64,000 nt of DNA from contig JADJQA010000023.1 of the NCBI GenBank assembly GCA_016712985.1, positions 35,669 to 99,668 on the forward strand, written 5' to 3'. The translations under genes were made by a program, and so were the position numbers. The notes under the pieces were generated by a model. That model worked only from the letters and a program-made list of their open reading frames with translations, searched no databases and had not been told where the DNA came from. The stretch's first letter is position 1; every line of letters starts with the position of its first letter. This DNA is from Sulfuritalea sp. (lineage in GTDB: Bacteria; Pseudomonadota; Gammaproteobacteria; Burkholderiales; Rhodocyclaceae). This document shows positions 16,564-26,729 of this stretch, piece after piece.

Positions 16564-17492
16564 TTGATGTTTTTGCGCAGACGATAGCGCACGTAGATGG
16601 CCAGGCCGTTCATGGCCAGGGTCATGAAAACCAGGACGAAACCCGCCGCCGCCGCATTTTCGGTAAAAGCCGCCTCGGGCCGCGAGGTCCAGTTGAACAT
16701 CTGGATCGGCATCACCGTGAAGGGAGCGAAGATCCAGTCGAACAGTCCGGCCGGGGGATCACCCTGGAAGGGGGCCGTCGGCAGGAATGCAATGAAGGTC
16801 AGCGCGCCGATGGTGATGATCGGGGCGGTTTCGCCGATCGCGCGCGCCATGCCGATGATCACGCCGGTGAGAATACCCGCCAAGGAGTACGGCAGGATGT
16901 GATCCTTGACCGTCTGCCAGTTCGTTGCGCCACAGGCGTAAGAGCCCTCGCGGATCATCTGCGGAATGGCCCGGATCGCCTCGCGCGTGGCGACTATGAT
17001 CACCGGCAGGATCAGCAGTGCCAATGTCAGGCCGGCGGAAAGAATGCTCTGACCGAAGCCGAAGTAATACACGAACAGGCCCAGCGCCAGCAGGCCATAG
17101 ACGATCGACGGGATGCCGGCCAGGTTGCTGATGTTGATCTCGATGATGTCGGTGATCCAGTTCTTCGGCGCATATTCTTCGAGATAGACGCCGGCGGCAA
17201 CGCCCAGCGGAACCGCAGCCAGCGCCGTCAGCAGCATTACCAGCACAGTACCGACCCAGGCCGAGAGGATGCCGGCATCCTCGGCCTTGCGCGAAGGAAA
17301 GGACGTAAAGAAATCCACGCTAAGCCGGGGCACGCCCTGGATCGCCATGTCGACGAACAGCACGATGAAGGTGAGCAGGCCCACCATCAGGCTGAGCATG
17401 CCCAGGATGGTGAAGAACAGGTCCCAGCGCTTGGCCAGGGCGATGAGGCCGCGGATATGCTCGATTTTCTGATCGGCGTTCATTTCGCTCAT
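16557..17492 (-). CDS. pstA: Phosphate ABC transporter permease PstA
   Basis: Inner-membrane permease subunit of the Pst phosphate importer, 311 residues with about six transmembrane segments. The binding-protein-dependent transport signature (EAIRAIPQMIREGSYACGATNWQTVKDHILPYSLAGILTG) contacts PstB. The amino terminus MSEMNADQKIEHIRGLIALAKR is cytoplasmic, followed by a first helix LSLMVGLLTFIVLFVDMAI. It lies 1 base downstream of pstC and overlaps pstB, consistent with one operon. Confidence 0.96.
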   Translation of the reverse strand: MSEMNADQKIEHIRGLIALAKRWDLFFTILGMLSLMVGLLTFIVLFVDMAIQGVPRLSVDFFTSFPSRKAEDAGILSAWVGTVLVMLLTALAAVPLGVAAGVYLEEYAPKNWITDIIEINISNLAGIPSIVYGLLALGLFVYYFGFGQSILSAGLTLALLILPVIIVATREAIRAIPQMIREGSYACGATNWQTVKDHILPYSLAGILTGVIIGMARAIGETAPIITIGALTFIAFLPTAPFQGDPPAGLFDWIFAPFTVMPIQMFNWTSRPEAAFTENAAAAGFVLVFMTLAMNGLAIYVRYRLRKNIKW

Positions 17493-17493
17493 T

Positions 17494-18446
17494 TCAATAG
17501 ACCTCGCGATAGTGCTTGCGCAGCCAGTAGCCGAGCAGGTTGAAGGCCAGCGTCATCAGCAACAGGGTCAGGCCGGCGGCAAAGATGGTCTGGTAGCCGA
17601 TCGAACCATGCGGCAGGTCGCCCAGCGCCACCTGCACGATATAGGAAGTGATGGTGGCGCCCGGCTCGGCCGGATTGAAGGTCAGGTTGGGTTGCATGCC
17701 GGCGGCAACCGCCAGGATCATGGTCTCGCCGACAGCGCGGGAAATACCCAGGATGTAAGCCGACGCAATCCCGGAGGTTGCCGCCGGCGTCACCACCCAG
17801 AGCGCGGTCTGCAAGCGCGTCGCGCCCATGGCGTAGGAGCCTTCGCGCAGCGACATCGGCACGGCGCGCATGGCGTCTTCGGCAGCGAAGCCACGTAGGG
17901 GATGATCATGATGCCCATCGCGAGGCCCGCCGACAGCAGGTTGAAACCCGGCAGGTCAGGGTAGATCTTCTGCAGAATCGGCGTAAGGAAGGTCAGGGCG
18001 AAGTAGCCGTAAACAATCGTCGGCACGCCACCCAGCAATTCAAGAAATGGCTTGGCGATCTCACGCACCTTGAAACCGGCAAACTCGGACAGGTAGAGCG
18101 CGATGATGGTGCCCAGCGGTATCGCCACCAGCAGGGCCACCGCCGAACTGGTCAGAGTGCCCGAGAGCAGCACCATGATGCCGTAATGGGCGTCGTCGAA
18201 CAGAGGCGTCCATTGGGTGTCGAACAGGAAGTCGGTGAGTGGAACCGTTTGGAAGAACACCCAGGATTCCTTGACCAGGACATAGACAATGGCCAGGGTG
18301 ACGAACACCGAAAATGCCGCTGCGCTGAACAGCAGGAACTCGATGACGCGTTCCTTGACATGACGCGAGGCCTTCTTGCTCAGCCGGTCGCTGACGCCCT
18401 GGCCGAGGGACGCAGAAAGAAGCGGCGCGGATGCGCTTGCAGTCAT
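17494..18446 (-). CDS. pstC: Phosphate ABC transporter permease PstC (apparent frameshift)
   Basis: Inner-membrane permease that pairs with PstA, about 317 residues. The product starts at ATG 18446 (MTASASAPLL) and reads well through GVPTIVYGYFALTFLTPIL and MGIMIIPYVASL. There, at about 17882-17884, one base is missing: restoring a G to CTGCC gives LAEDAMRAVPMSLREGSYAMGATRLQTALWVV in the frame that runs to the stop at 17494. The indel is in a two-base run and the rest of the transporter is well conserved, so an assembly error is more likely than a real null allele. Upstream residues back to 18548 are open but not PstC-like. Confidence 0.85.
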
Positions 18447-18555
18447 TTCAGGGTTCCGGATAAGTTCAAATCGATGGGGTTGGTGAATTATATGACCGCA
18501 GCCCGCCCAGGCGGCGGCCGCATTGCGGCCGACCGCCCGGGCGTTCAAGGGAGTC

Positions 18556-19399
<844 letters not shown>

Positions 19400-19400
<1 letters not shown>

Positions 19401-20174
19401 TGGCCCCCCCTCGGCGGCGCACCGTGGCGGCAGACCCTGCGGCGCATCTGGTCGCGCCAGTTGCTGACCCTGCTGGGCATCCGCGTCGAAGCCGACGGTG
19501 ACGCCCTGGCCGGCATCGAGGGCGGCCTGGTAGTCGGCAACCACATCTCCTTCGTCGACATCTACGTCATCAACGCGCTGCTGCCCTGCGGCTTCGTCTC
19601 CAAGAGCGAAGTCGCGCGCTGGCCACTGATCGGCTGGCTTGCCCGCCACAACGACACGGTGTTCATCGAGCGCGGCAGCCGCAAGGCCGCTCATCGCACC
19701 CACCACACCATGCTGACGGCCCTCGGCGCAGGCAGGCGCCTGGCGATCTTCCCGGAAGGCACAACCACGACCGGCGATACCTTGCTGCCTTTCCATGCGG
19801 CACTGTTTCAAAGCGCCATCGACGCCGCAGTACCGGTGCATGCGCTCGCGATCAGCTACCACGACGCCGGCGGCGGCCGCTCGCGGGCACCGGCCTACGT
19901 CGACGACATTGGCTTGGTGGAATGCATGATGAACGTCATGCAGGCCGGTGGCCTGGTCGCACGAGTCAGGCTGGCGCAGAGCCTTGCGCCGCCGCTGGCG
20001 AATCGCCGCGAGCTTGCGCGGCACGCCCACCAGGCCGTCGCAACCGTGCTGGCGCGAGCACCTGACTTTGCACCCGCGGTTCCCATACACGACTCCGATC
20101 CAACGAATAGAGGGGGAAAAATTCAAGAAGACAGCGCGCAATCTCTTCGTAACGAAGCGGCAATCAGCCCGTAA
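19400..20174 (+). CDS. PlsC-like 1-acyl-glycerol/lyso-ornithine-lipid acyltransferase, 5' end missing
   Basis: LPLAT-family acyltransferase, about 258 residues remaining. It has NHISFVD (the NHxxxxD catalytic block), the FIERGSRK segment and FPEGTTTTGD (the EGT acyl-acceptor block), followed by DAAVPVHALAISYHDA. The gene directly upstream of an olsB-like acyltransferase suggests OlsA, the O-acyltransferase that completes ornithine lipids. The first 20-40 residues and promoter are missing: the frame extends back through 19053 only as the antisense of pstS. Coding resemblance starts near 19400, where a head-to-head junction with truncated pstS lies. Confidence 0.75.
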
Positions 20175-20225
20175 CGGAGGCTTCCGAGAATGCAGGCGAT
20201 CCCAGGCAGCCAACAGGAGAACGCC

Positions 20226-20999
20226 ATGCAACAGCATCTGATCGAAAACACCGCCACCAGCCGGCAGGTCGGCTACAGCGTCGCGCTGGCGCGCAGCGCG
20301 GAGGAAGTCCTTGAGGCGCAGCGCCTGCGCTACCGGGTCTTTGTCGAGGAACTCGGCGCGCACGTCCAGTCCCGCACGCCGGGGCACGACATCGACCTCT
20401 ACGATCCCTTCTGCGAGCACCTGATCGTCCGCGAAAGTCATGCCGATCGCATCGTCGGCACCTACCGCATCCTGTCGCCGACGGCATCGCGCCGGGTCGG
20501 CAGCTACTACTCGGAAAGCGAGTTCTACATCAACCGGCTGCAGAACCTGCGCAGTCGCATGGTGGAAGTCGGGCGCTCCTGCATCGATCCCGACTATCGC
20601 AGCGGCGCGGTCATCACGCTGCTTTGGGCCGGACTTGCCGAGTACATGGTACGCAACAACTACGAGTACCTGATGGGCTGCGCCTCGATCGGCATGGCCG
20701 ACGGCGGACACAATGCCGCCAACCTGTTCAAGCAGATCGATCCGGTCCACATGGCCCCGGCGGAATACCGTGTGTTCCCGCGACACGGCCTGCCCTTTGA
20801 ACGACTCGCCAATAACCTGCCGGCGCTCGTCCCGCCGCTGATCAAAGGCTATCTGCGCGCCGGCGCCTGGGTTTGCGGCGAACCGGCGTGGGACCCCGAC
20901 TTCAACACCGCCGACCTGCTGTTGCTGTTGCCGATGTCCCGCGCCAACCCCCGCTACGTGCGGCACTTCGTCAAGCCCGCCGAGTCCGTGGCCGCATGA
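20226..20999 (+). CDS. olsB: OlsB-like N-acyltransferase (ornithine lipid synthesis)
   Basis: A 257-residue GNAT-fold acyltransferase of the hemolysin/OlsB type, which attaches a 3-hydroxyacyl group from ACP to the alpha-amino group of ornithine. It has VLEAQRLRYRVFVEELGA, the DLYDPFCEHLIVRE and IVGTYRIL block, and EVGRSCIDPDYRSGAVITLLWAGLAEYM, the characteristic acyl/CoA-binding region. The start is ATG 20226, with AGGAGA at good spacing; an upstream ATG at 20190 is less likely. It follows the PlsC-like gene by 51 bases and overlaps the next gene by 4 bases (ATGA). Other OlsB-like proteins make related aminoacid lipids, so the substrate amino acid is uncertain. Confidence 0.8.
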   Translation: MQQHLIENTATSRQVGYSVALARSAEEVLEAQRLRYRVFVEELGAHVQSRTPGHDIDLYDPFCEHLIVRESHADRIVGTYRILSPTASRRVGSYYSESEFYINRLQNLRSRMVEVGRSCIDPDYRSGAVITLLWAGLAEYMVRNNYEYLMGCASIGMADGGHNAANLFKQIDPVHMAPAEYRVFPRHGLPFERLANNLPALVPPLIKGYLRAGAWVCGEPAWDPDFNTADLLLLLPMSRANPRYVRHFVKPAESVAA

Positions 21000-22276
21000 G
21001 GGTCGAAGGGATCGCACCGGGCAATGGCATACCCGACGGCGCCCAAGCCTTCGCGCACCGCGACGCTCGCCCGCTGCATGTACTGAATCTGAGCGACGTC
21101 TACTTTCCGCGCATCAACGGCGTTTCCACTTCGATCCAGACCTTCCGTGCCGATCTGGCCCGCCACGGTGTGCGCGTGACCGTGGTGGCTCCTCAGTATC
21201 CGGCGGCCGACAGCGAAACGGACATGGTCGCGGACATCGTCCGCCTGCCCTCGCGCGCCGTGCCGCTGGACCCGGAGGACCGCCTGATGCAGTGGAGTTT
21301 CCTCGCGGACCTGGATCGCCTTCTGGCCGGCGCGAAGTTTGACCTGGTGCATGTGCAGACCCCCTTCGCCGCGCACTATGCAGGGCTGCGCCTGGCAAGG
21401 GCGCGGGGCATTCCCTGCATCGCCACCTATCACACGCATTTCGAGGAGTACCTGTCCCATTACATCCGCTTCCTGCCGCGCGCCGCGCTGCGCTCCGCCG
21501 CCCGCTGGCTGGCCCGCCACCAGTGCAATGCGCTCGATGCCATGGTCGTGCCGTCGCAGCCGATGGCCGCCACCCTGCACGGGTATGGCGTCGACACACC
21601 GCTGCACGTGATTCCCACCGGCCTGCCGGAGCACCAGTTCAGGCGCGGCGATGGCAAGCGGTTTCGCCAGAACTGGGGCATCGCCCCGGAGCGCAAGGTG
21701 GCGCTTTTCGTCGGCCGCGCCGCCTTTGAAAAGAACATCGGTTTTCTTCTCGAAATGATGGCCTGGGCCTGCGAGCAGCGGCCGGAACTGATGCTGGTGA
21801 TTGCCGGCGAAGGGCCGGCCCTGCCCGCCTTGCAGCGTCAGGCCAGCGCCCTGCGCCTGGATGAAAACGTCCGCTTCGTCGGCTACCTGCCGCGCGAAGG
21901 CAGCCTGCGCGACTGCTATGCCGCCGCCGATGTATTCACCTTCGCCTCGCAGACCGAGACCCAGGGCCTGGTGCTGCTCGAAGCCCTGGCGGTCGGCCTG
22001 CCGGTGCTGGCCATTGCGGCGCTGGGGGCGGCGGAAATCATCGCACCGAGGCGGGGCGCCGTCGCGGCCGCCGACACGCCAGACGCCTTTGCCGCGCAAT
22101 TGGTGGCCCTGCTCGACCGGCCGGCGACGCTGGCAGCAATGGCCGATGCAGGCATCGCCTTCGCCCGCGAGTGGGACGCGGCGACCCAGAGCGCCCGGCT
22201 TGCGGCGCTCTACCGGGAACTCGCGCGCGCGCCGGTCGCCATCGACTGCAGCCTGCCACTGGTCACGAGTCAATGA
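20996..22276 (+). CDS. Glycosyltransferase family 4 (probable lipid glycosyltransferase)
   Basis: A 426-residue GT-B glycosyltransferase. The amino-terminal domain begins LHVLNLSDVYFPRINGVSTSIQTFR and has FDLVHVQTPFAAHYAGL; the carboxyl-terminal nucleotide-sugar domain has LFVGRAAFEKNIGFLLEMM and TETQGLVLLEALAVGLPVLA, the EX7E-type motif. The start overlaps the olsB stop (ATGA at 20996). The combination with olsB, dgkA and plcP points to a role in building glycolipids at the cytoplasmic face of the inner membrane, for example glycosyl-diacylglycerols made from diacylglycerol released by PlcP. The sugar and acceptor are not evident from sequence. Confidence 0.8.
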   Translation: MRVEGIAPGNGIPDGAQAFAHRDARPLHVLNLSDVYFPRINGVSTSIQTFRADLARHGVRVTVVAPQYPAADSETDMVADIVRLPSRAVPLDPEDRLMQWSFLADLDRLLAGAKFDLVHVQTPFAAHYAGLRLARARGIPCIATYHTHFEEYLSHYIRFLPRAALRSAARWLARHQCNALDAMVVPSQPMAATLHGYGVDTPLHVIPTGLPEHQFRRGDGKRFRQNWGIAPERKVALFVGRAAFEKNIGFLLEMMAWACEQRPELMLVIAGEGPALPALQRQASALRLDENVRFVGYLPREGSLRDCYAAADVFTFASQTETQGLVLLEALAVGLPVLAIAALGAAEIIAPRRGAVAAADTPDAFAAQLVALLDRPATLAAMADAGIAFAREWDAATQSARLAALYRELARAPVAIDCSLPLVTSQ

Positions 22277-22298
22277 AACTACCAAAGAAAGCGCTTTC

Positions 22299-22410
22299 AA
22301 CGCAGAGGACGCAGAGGCGCAGAGGGCGCAGAGAAGACACATGCCAAGATTCTTTTTTGGTGGTCTTGAATTTCCTCTGCGATTTCTGCGCCTCTGCGCC
22401 CTCTGCGTAG
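22299..22410. repeat. Inverted repeat of the CGCAGAG type
   Basis: Left arm of about 36 bases built from CGCAGAG-type units (CGCAGAGGACGCAGAGG and CGCAGAGGGCGCAGAG, 22299-22334) and a right arm with the complement (CCTCTGCG...CTGCGCCTCTGCGCC...CTCTGCG, 22374-22408), separated by a 38-base loop with a TTTTTT. Relatives of this repeat are common between genes in unrelated bacteria. It lies between the first glycosyltransferase and dgkA, so it could form a very stable RNA hairpin that separates expression of the two halves of the cluster. Confidence 0.75.
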
Positions 22411-22435
22411 ATGGCGGTTGTCTGTCGAATTCACC

Positions 22436-22825
22436 ATGAGCACTGAACCAGCCGCCGAAGAAAGCCCCTTCAAGGGCCAGACCGGCTTGCGCCGCATCTG
22501 GAATGCCTTCAGCTATTCGCTTGCCGGCCTGAGGGCCGCCTATCGCAACGAAGACGCCTTCCGCCAGGAAAGCCTGCTTGCGGCGTTGCTGATTCCGCTC
22601 ACGCTGATGCTTCCCGTGTCGGGCATCGGCAAGGCGCTGATGATCGGCAGCGTGCTGCTGGTTCTAACCATCGAACTGCTCAACTCCGCCATCGAAGCCG
22701 CCATCGACCGGATCTCGCTGGATCGCCACCGCCTCTCGAAGCGCGCCAAGGACATCGGCAGCGCCGCCGTGCTGATCGCGCTGATCAACGTGCTGTGCAC
22801 CTGGTCGCTGGTACTGATTCCCTGA
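22436..22825 (+). CDS. dgkA: Diacylglycerol kinase
   Basis: Small prokaryotic-type diacylglycerol kinase, 129 residues with three transmembrane segments (ESLLAALLIPLTLML, LMIGSVLLVLTIELL and AAVLIALINVLCTWSLVLI). It phosphorylates diacylglycerol to phosphatidic acid, recycling diacylglycerol. The catalytic region reads LTIELLNSAIEAAIDR, with Glu and the NSAIE motif conserved. ATG 22436 is the best start; an upstream TTG at 22418 is in frame. It lies 7 bases upstream of the next glycosyltransferase. Diacylglycerol kinase next to a PlcP-type phospholipase makes sense: PlcP releases diacylglycerol, and DgkA would return part of it to phospholipid synthesis. Confidence 0.9.
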   Translation: MSTEPAAEESPFKGQTGLRRIWNAFSYSLAGLRAAYRNEDAFRQESLLAALLIPLTLMLPVSGIGKALMIGSVLLVLTIELLNSAIEAAIDRISLDRHRLSKRAKDIGSAAVLIALINVLCTWSLVLIP

Positions 22826-22832
22826 GCACGCC

Positions 22833-24020
22833 ATGACTGCAACGCTCCATGTCGCGATCGTCACCGAGACCTACCCGCCGGAAGTCAATGGCGTCGCCAT
22901 GACGCTGGGCCGCATGCTGCAGGGCCTGCTGGCGCGCGGGCATCGCGTCATCCTGACGCGGCCGCGCCAGCATGCACTGGACGCGCCGGCCGCCTCGGCG
23001 CGGAATTCGACGACGCTGGTGCGCGGCCTGCCGATTCCCGGCTATGCCGGTCTGAAGTTCGGCCTGCCGGCGCGACGACTGTTCCGCCGCCAATGGCGCG
23101 CCGAGCGGCCGGATGTGGTGCAGGTGGTCACCGAGGGCCCGCTGGGCGCCTCGGCCATCGCCGCGGCGCGCGACCTGGGCATTCCGGTGGTCTCGGAGTT
23201 CCACACCAATTTTCACGCCTACAGCCGCCATTACGGCTTTGGCTGGCTCGAAGGTCTGGTTGCCGCCCACTTGCGGCGCCTGCACAACCGCAGCAGCTTG
23301 ACGCTGGTGCCTTCGCGCGAACTCGGCGTCGATCTGCTGCGCCGCGGCTACCACGGCATTCGCGTCGTCGCCCGCGGCGTCGATACGGCGCTGTTCAACC
23401 CGGCACATCGCAGCGCCGCATTGCGCGCCGCCTGGAAGGTCGGCGACGGTGACCTGGTGGTGGCCCATGTCGGCCGCCTGGCGCCAGAGAAGAACCTGCC
23501 GCTGCTGCTTGCCAGCTTCGCCGCGATCCGCCGGCATGCCCCGAGCGCGCGCCTGTTGCTTGTCGGCGACGGCCCGTCGCGCCGGCGACTGGCCCAGGCC
23601 CATCCCTATTGCATCTTTGCCGGCATGCGCCATGGCGAGGACCTTGCCGCCCACTACGCCTCGGCCGACCTGTTCCTGTTTCCGAGCATGACCGAAACCT
23701 GGGGCAACGTGACGCTGGAGGCGCTGGCCAGCGGCCTGCCGGTGGTGGGTTACCGCATGGCGGCGGCCGCCGAGCTGATACGCCATGGCGACAACGGCAT
23801 GCTGGCCGATCCGGGCGCCAGCGACCAGTTCGTGCGCGCCGCGCTCGATCTCGTCACCCGCCCCGGCGCTCTGCGGCGTGCCTCGATGGCTGCGCCGTGG
23901 AGCGTCGCCGCGCTCGACTGGGAGATCATCCATGACCGCCTGGTGGAAGTCCTGCGCGAAGCCATCGCCGGACCCGCGGTCCCCGAGCCAAATGCATCGC
24001 TCTACGGCTTCGTGCAATGA
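22833..24020 (+). CDS. Glycosyltransferase family 4 (Agt/MgtA-like)
   Basis: A 395-residue GT-B glycosyltransferase starting LHVAIVTETYPPEVNGVAMTLGRMLQGL. The catalytic C-domain contains VAHVGRLAPEKNLPLLLASF and SMTETWGNVTLEALASGLPVVGY (EX7E-type). It begins 7 bases after dgkA and its stop overlaps the plcP start by 4 bases (ATGA). A glycosyltransferase directly coupled to PlcP is the arrangement of phosphate-stress lipid remodelling loci, where the enzyme (Agt) glycosylates the diacylglycerol released by PlcP. I infer a diacylglycerol glucosyl- or glucuronosyltransferase; the sugar cannot be read from the sequence. Confidence 0.82.
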   Translation: MTATLHVAIVTETYPPEVNGVAMTLGRMLQGLLARGHRVILTRPRQHALDAPAASARNSTTLVRGLPIPGYAGLKFGLPARRLFRRQWRAERPDVVQVVTEGPLGASAIAAARDLGIPVVSEFHTNFHAYSRHYGFGWLEGLVAAHLRRLHNRSSLTLVPSRELGVDLLRRGYHGIRVVARGVDTALFNPAHRSAALRAAWKVGDGDLVVAHVGRLAPEKNLPLLLASFAAIRRHAPSARLLLVGDGPSRRRLAQAHPYCIFAGMRHGEDLAAHYASADLFLFPSMTETWGNVTLEALASGLPVVGYRMAAAAELIRHGDNGMLADPGASDQFVRAALDLVTRPGALRRASMAAPWSVAALDWEIIHDRLVEVLREAIAGPAVPEPNASLYGFVQ

Positions 24021-24862
24021 ACGTCCGCTCGATCTTCATCTCCGACGTGCATCTCGGCACCCGCGGCTGCCAGGCCGAACGATTGCTCGATTTCCTCAAG
24101 GACTACGAAAGCGACAACCTGTTCCTGGTCGGCGACATCATCGACTTCTGGTCGATGAACCGGGGCATCCACTGGACTCCGGCGCAGAACACTGTGGTGC
24201 AGAAAATCCTGCGCCGCGCCCGCCACGGCCAGCAGGTGATGCTGATCCCCGGCAACCACGACGAAGCGATGCGCGAGTATGACGGGGTTTCCTTCGGCGA
24301 CATCCTGGTCCGCTGCGAGCACATCCACGTCGCCGCCGACGGCCGCCGCTACCTGCTGCTGCACGGCGACGAGTTCGACCAGGTGACGCGCTATCACCGC
24401 TGGCTGGCGGTCATCGGCGATGTCGGCTACAACCTGCTGGTGCGCCTCAATGCCTCGCTGTCGCGGCTGCGCCGTCTGCTGCGCCGCCCCGGCTACTGGT
24501 CGCTGTCGGGCTACGCGAAGAGCCGCGTCAAGCGCGCCGTGTCCTTCATCTTCGACTTCGAGGATTCGGTGATCCGCGCCGTCCGCGAACGCGGACTGGA
24601 TGGCGTGATCTGCGGCCACATCCACAGCGCGGCGCTGCGCCGGGTCGACGCCGTGACCTATGTCAATTGCGGCGACTGGGTGGATAGCTGCACCGGCATC
24701 GTCGAGCACCACGACGGCCGTCTGGAACTGATCCGCGCCTGGCAACCCGTCGCAGCGGCGGCAAACGCGGAAGCGCCACCGAATACCGTCCCGCCAGCGC
24801 CGACTTTCGATGACGTGCCGCAGGCGGGAATCGCTTGCACCGCGGAAGCGCTACGACTGTAA
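24017..24862 (+). CDS. plcP: PlcP-type phospholipase C (LpxH-related metallophosphoesterase)
   Basis: A 281-residue calcineurin-like phosphoesterase often annotated as UDP-2,3-diacylglucosamine hydrolase. Motifs are FISDVHLGTRG (Asp10, His12), FLVGDIIDFW (Asp40), PGNHDE (Asn80, His81), LLHGDEFD and CGHIHSA. The VHLGTRGCQAERLLDFL opening, the LNASLSRLRRLL membrane-proximal segment and YVNCGDWVDSCTGIVEH match the PlcP group I know from phosphate-limited Alphaproteobacteria, which cleaves phospholipid head groups to diacylglycerol. Context (pst operon, glycosyltransferase, olsB, dgkA) supports PlcP over LpxH. The lipid-A enzyme LpxH is a shorter, distinct relative, and is not the best fit here. 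The carboxyl tail (about 35 residues, Ala/Pro-rich) is not conserved. Confidence 0.8.
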   Translation: MNVRSIFISDVHLGTRGCQAERLLDFLKDYESDNLFLVGDIIDFWSMNRGIHWTPAQNTVVQKILRRARHGQQVMLIPGNHDEAMREYDGVSFGDILVRCEHIHVAADGRRYLLLHGDEFDQVTRYHRWLAVIGDVGYNLLVRLNASLSRLRRLLRRPGYWSLSGYAKSRVKRAVSFIFDFEDSVIRAVRERGLDGVICGHIHSAALRRVDAVTYVNCGDWVDSCTGIVEHHDGRLELIRAWQPVAAAANAEAPPNTVPPAPTFDDVPQAGIACTAEALRL

Positions 24863-24926
24863 TAATCTTGGGCGGGTACGGGAGCTACAATAGAAACGGT
24901 TTCCTTCCGGCATCCGCATCCACCCG

Positions 24927-26456
24927 ATGGCTCAACAAATCGCTCTAAAGCTGGCTGTCGCCGAAGATCGCCACGGCGCCGTGCTGCGGCATCCCGCGAT
25001 GGCGGCGGCGACCCTGCGCGAGCAGCACCACCTGGTCAGCATCTACTATGACACCGGGCGCATGGCCTTGCGCCGCGCCGGCATCCTGCTGCGCCTGCGC
25101 AAGCACGGCGCATCGTGGCAGCAGACAGTCAAGCGCCAGGAAGAATCGCAAGGCGGCCTGACGCAGCGGCCGGAGTGGCAGGCGCCCTATCTCAACCACT
25201 TCGATTTTTCCGGCGTCGACGATGCCGAACTACGCGACTGGCTGCAACGCGACAAGATTGCCGGACGGCTCGCCGCGGTCTTCGAGACAAACTTCCGTCG
25301 CACCCTCTGGCAACTCGATCCGGGCCCGAACACCCGCCTGCTGGTCAAGCTAGACCGCGGCTGGGTCGCCTCCAGCGGCCGCCGCGACAGCATCTCCGAA
25401 CTGGAACTGCAACTGGTGACGGGCGACATCGGCAGCCTGTACGCCCTTGCCCTGGAACTGGCCCAGCACCTGGCGCTGCCCCCGCTGCTGCTGTCGAAGG
25501 GAGAGCGCGGCTACCGGCTGTTCCTCAACACGCCGTCCGGCCCGGTCAAGGCCGGCGCGGTAGCGATCGATGCCACCGACACACCGCTCGCCGCCTTCCG
25601 CCTGATCGCCCAGGATTGCCTGTCCCACCTGCAACTCAACCACGACGGCGCCGCGCGCAGCGACGACCCCGAATACGTGCACCAGATGCGCGTCGCGACG
25701 CGGCGCCTGCGTGCCGCACTGCGAATGTTCCGTCCGGTGCTGCCGGCCGGCTTCGCCGAACAACTGGTGCCGCCAATGCGCGAACTGATGGTCGCACTAG
25801 GGCAGGCTCGCGACCTGGACGTGCTGATGGCGGAGATCGTTGCCCCGGTGGCCGACGCGCTACCCGACGAGCCGCGCCTGACCGATCTGGCCGGCGCCAT
25901 CACCAACCGCCTCTACGCCGCACGCGCAAATATTCGCCAGGTGCTGCGCCAGCCCGGCTATGGCCGGTTGTTGCTGACCGCCGGCAGCCTCCTGCAGCGT
26001 GCTCCCTTCATCGAGCCGCCCGCGGCGAGCGACACGGCGCCGTCGCTGTTGCAGTTCGCCGACCACCGCCTGCGCCGCTTGCTGAAGAAGATTCTCGAGT
26101 TGGCCGATGCCGCCAGCGTTGACTATCCGCCCTCGCTGCATGCGTTGCGCATCGGCATCAAGCGACTGCGCTATGCGATCGAATTCTTCGACCCGATGCT
26201 GCCCGGCAAGTCCGGCACCGCCACGATCAAAAGACTTGCCGGTCTTCAGGAAGAATTGGGCCAGCTCAACGATCTCGCCAGCGCAGGCACCCTGCTGATG
26301 GTCTGCGCCGGCCACGACCCACATCTACGCGAAGCCGTGACCTTGGTCGGCGGCTGGCACGGACCGCGTCATGCCGCGCTGCTCGACGACATTCCGAACA
26401 AATTGAAGCTGATCCGCGGACTCAAACTGCCACGACTCGGCGCAGCATCGGACTAG
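24927..26456 (+). CDS. CYTH-CHAD domain protein (inorganic triphosphatase/polyphosphate-binding)
   Basis: A 509-residue two-domain protein. Residues 1-200 are a CYTH domain (EIxLK-like AQQIALKLAVAE, IYYDTGRMALRRAGILLRLRK, WQQTVKR, LLVKLDRGWV and ELELQLVTG), the fold of inorganic triphosphatases such as ygiF. Residues 220-500 are a CHAD domain with conserved basic helices (VHQMRVATRRLRAALRMF and LHALRIGIKRLRYAIEFF), whose His/Arg residues bind polyphosphate. It probably acts on or senses polyphosphate in the cytoplasm. Its location next to the Pst and lipid-remodelling genes and near sixA fits a phosphate-handling theme. The EXEXK metal motif appears as ALKLA at the amino terminus rather than E-x-E-x-K, so catalytic activity is uncertain. 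Confidence 0.85.
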   Translation: MAQQIALKLAVAEDRHGAVLRHPAMAAATLREQHHLVSIYYDTGRMALRRAGILLRLRKHGASWQQTVKRQEESQGGLTQRPEWQAPYLNHFDFSGVDDAELRDWLQRDKIAGRLAAVFETNFRRTLWQLDPGPNTRLLVKLDRGWVASSGRRDSISELELQLVTGDIGSLYALALELAQHLALPPLLLSKGERGYRLFLNTPSGPVKAGAVAIDATDTPLAAFRLIAQDCLSHLQLNHDGAARSDDPEYVHQMRVATRRLRAALRMFRPVLPAGFAEQLVPPMRELMVALGQARDLDVLMAEIVAPVADALPDEPRLTDLAGAITNRLYAARANIRQVLRQPGYGRLLLTAGSLLQRAPFIEPPAASDTAPSLLQFADHRLRRLLKKILELADAASVDYPPSLHALRIGIKRLRYAIEFFDPMLPGKSGTATIKRLAGLQEELGQLNDLASAGTLLMVCAGHDPHLREAVTLVGGWHGPRHAALLDDIPNKLKLIRGLKLPRLGAASD

Positions 26457-26472
26457 CCTCGCCGGACAAGCT

Positions 26473-26703
26473 TTCATGCAGCGGTGACACGGCACCCCTG
26501 ATCATGAAACACGCGAATAGCGGAAAAGTAGCCCGCCCTCCCATCCGCTTCGCGGCCCACGGCTGGCTTTGCACAGCCAGCCGGCTGCGGGGGCGCACCG
26601 CATGCGGTGCGAAACCCCGCCTTGCCCCCTCGCGGGGAGGCTTCCGGTCAAATCGATTCGCTCGAATATCACCAGTCGCTCCGAACAAGTAATTTCACGT
26701 TAG
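26473..26703 (+). repeat. Palindromic intergenic repeat, copy B (long form)
   Basis: Long form of the dispersed repeat described at copy A. Between the GATCATGAAACACGCG box (26501-26516) and the TTTCACGTTA end (26693-26702) it holds extra palindromes: GGCTGGCT/AGCCAGCC (26569-26584), the 14-base palindrome CACCGCATGCGGTG (26597-26610) and CCCC-TCG-CGGGG near 26626. It fills the convergent gap between the CYTH-CHAD gene and the hydrolase at 26730. A 5' segment CATGCAGCGGTGAC is shared with copy D. Confidence 0.78.
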
Positions 26704-26729
26704 CCGCCGCCGGGCAAGCGGAAAGCCTG

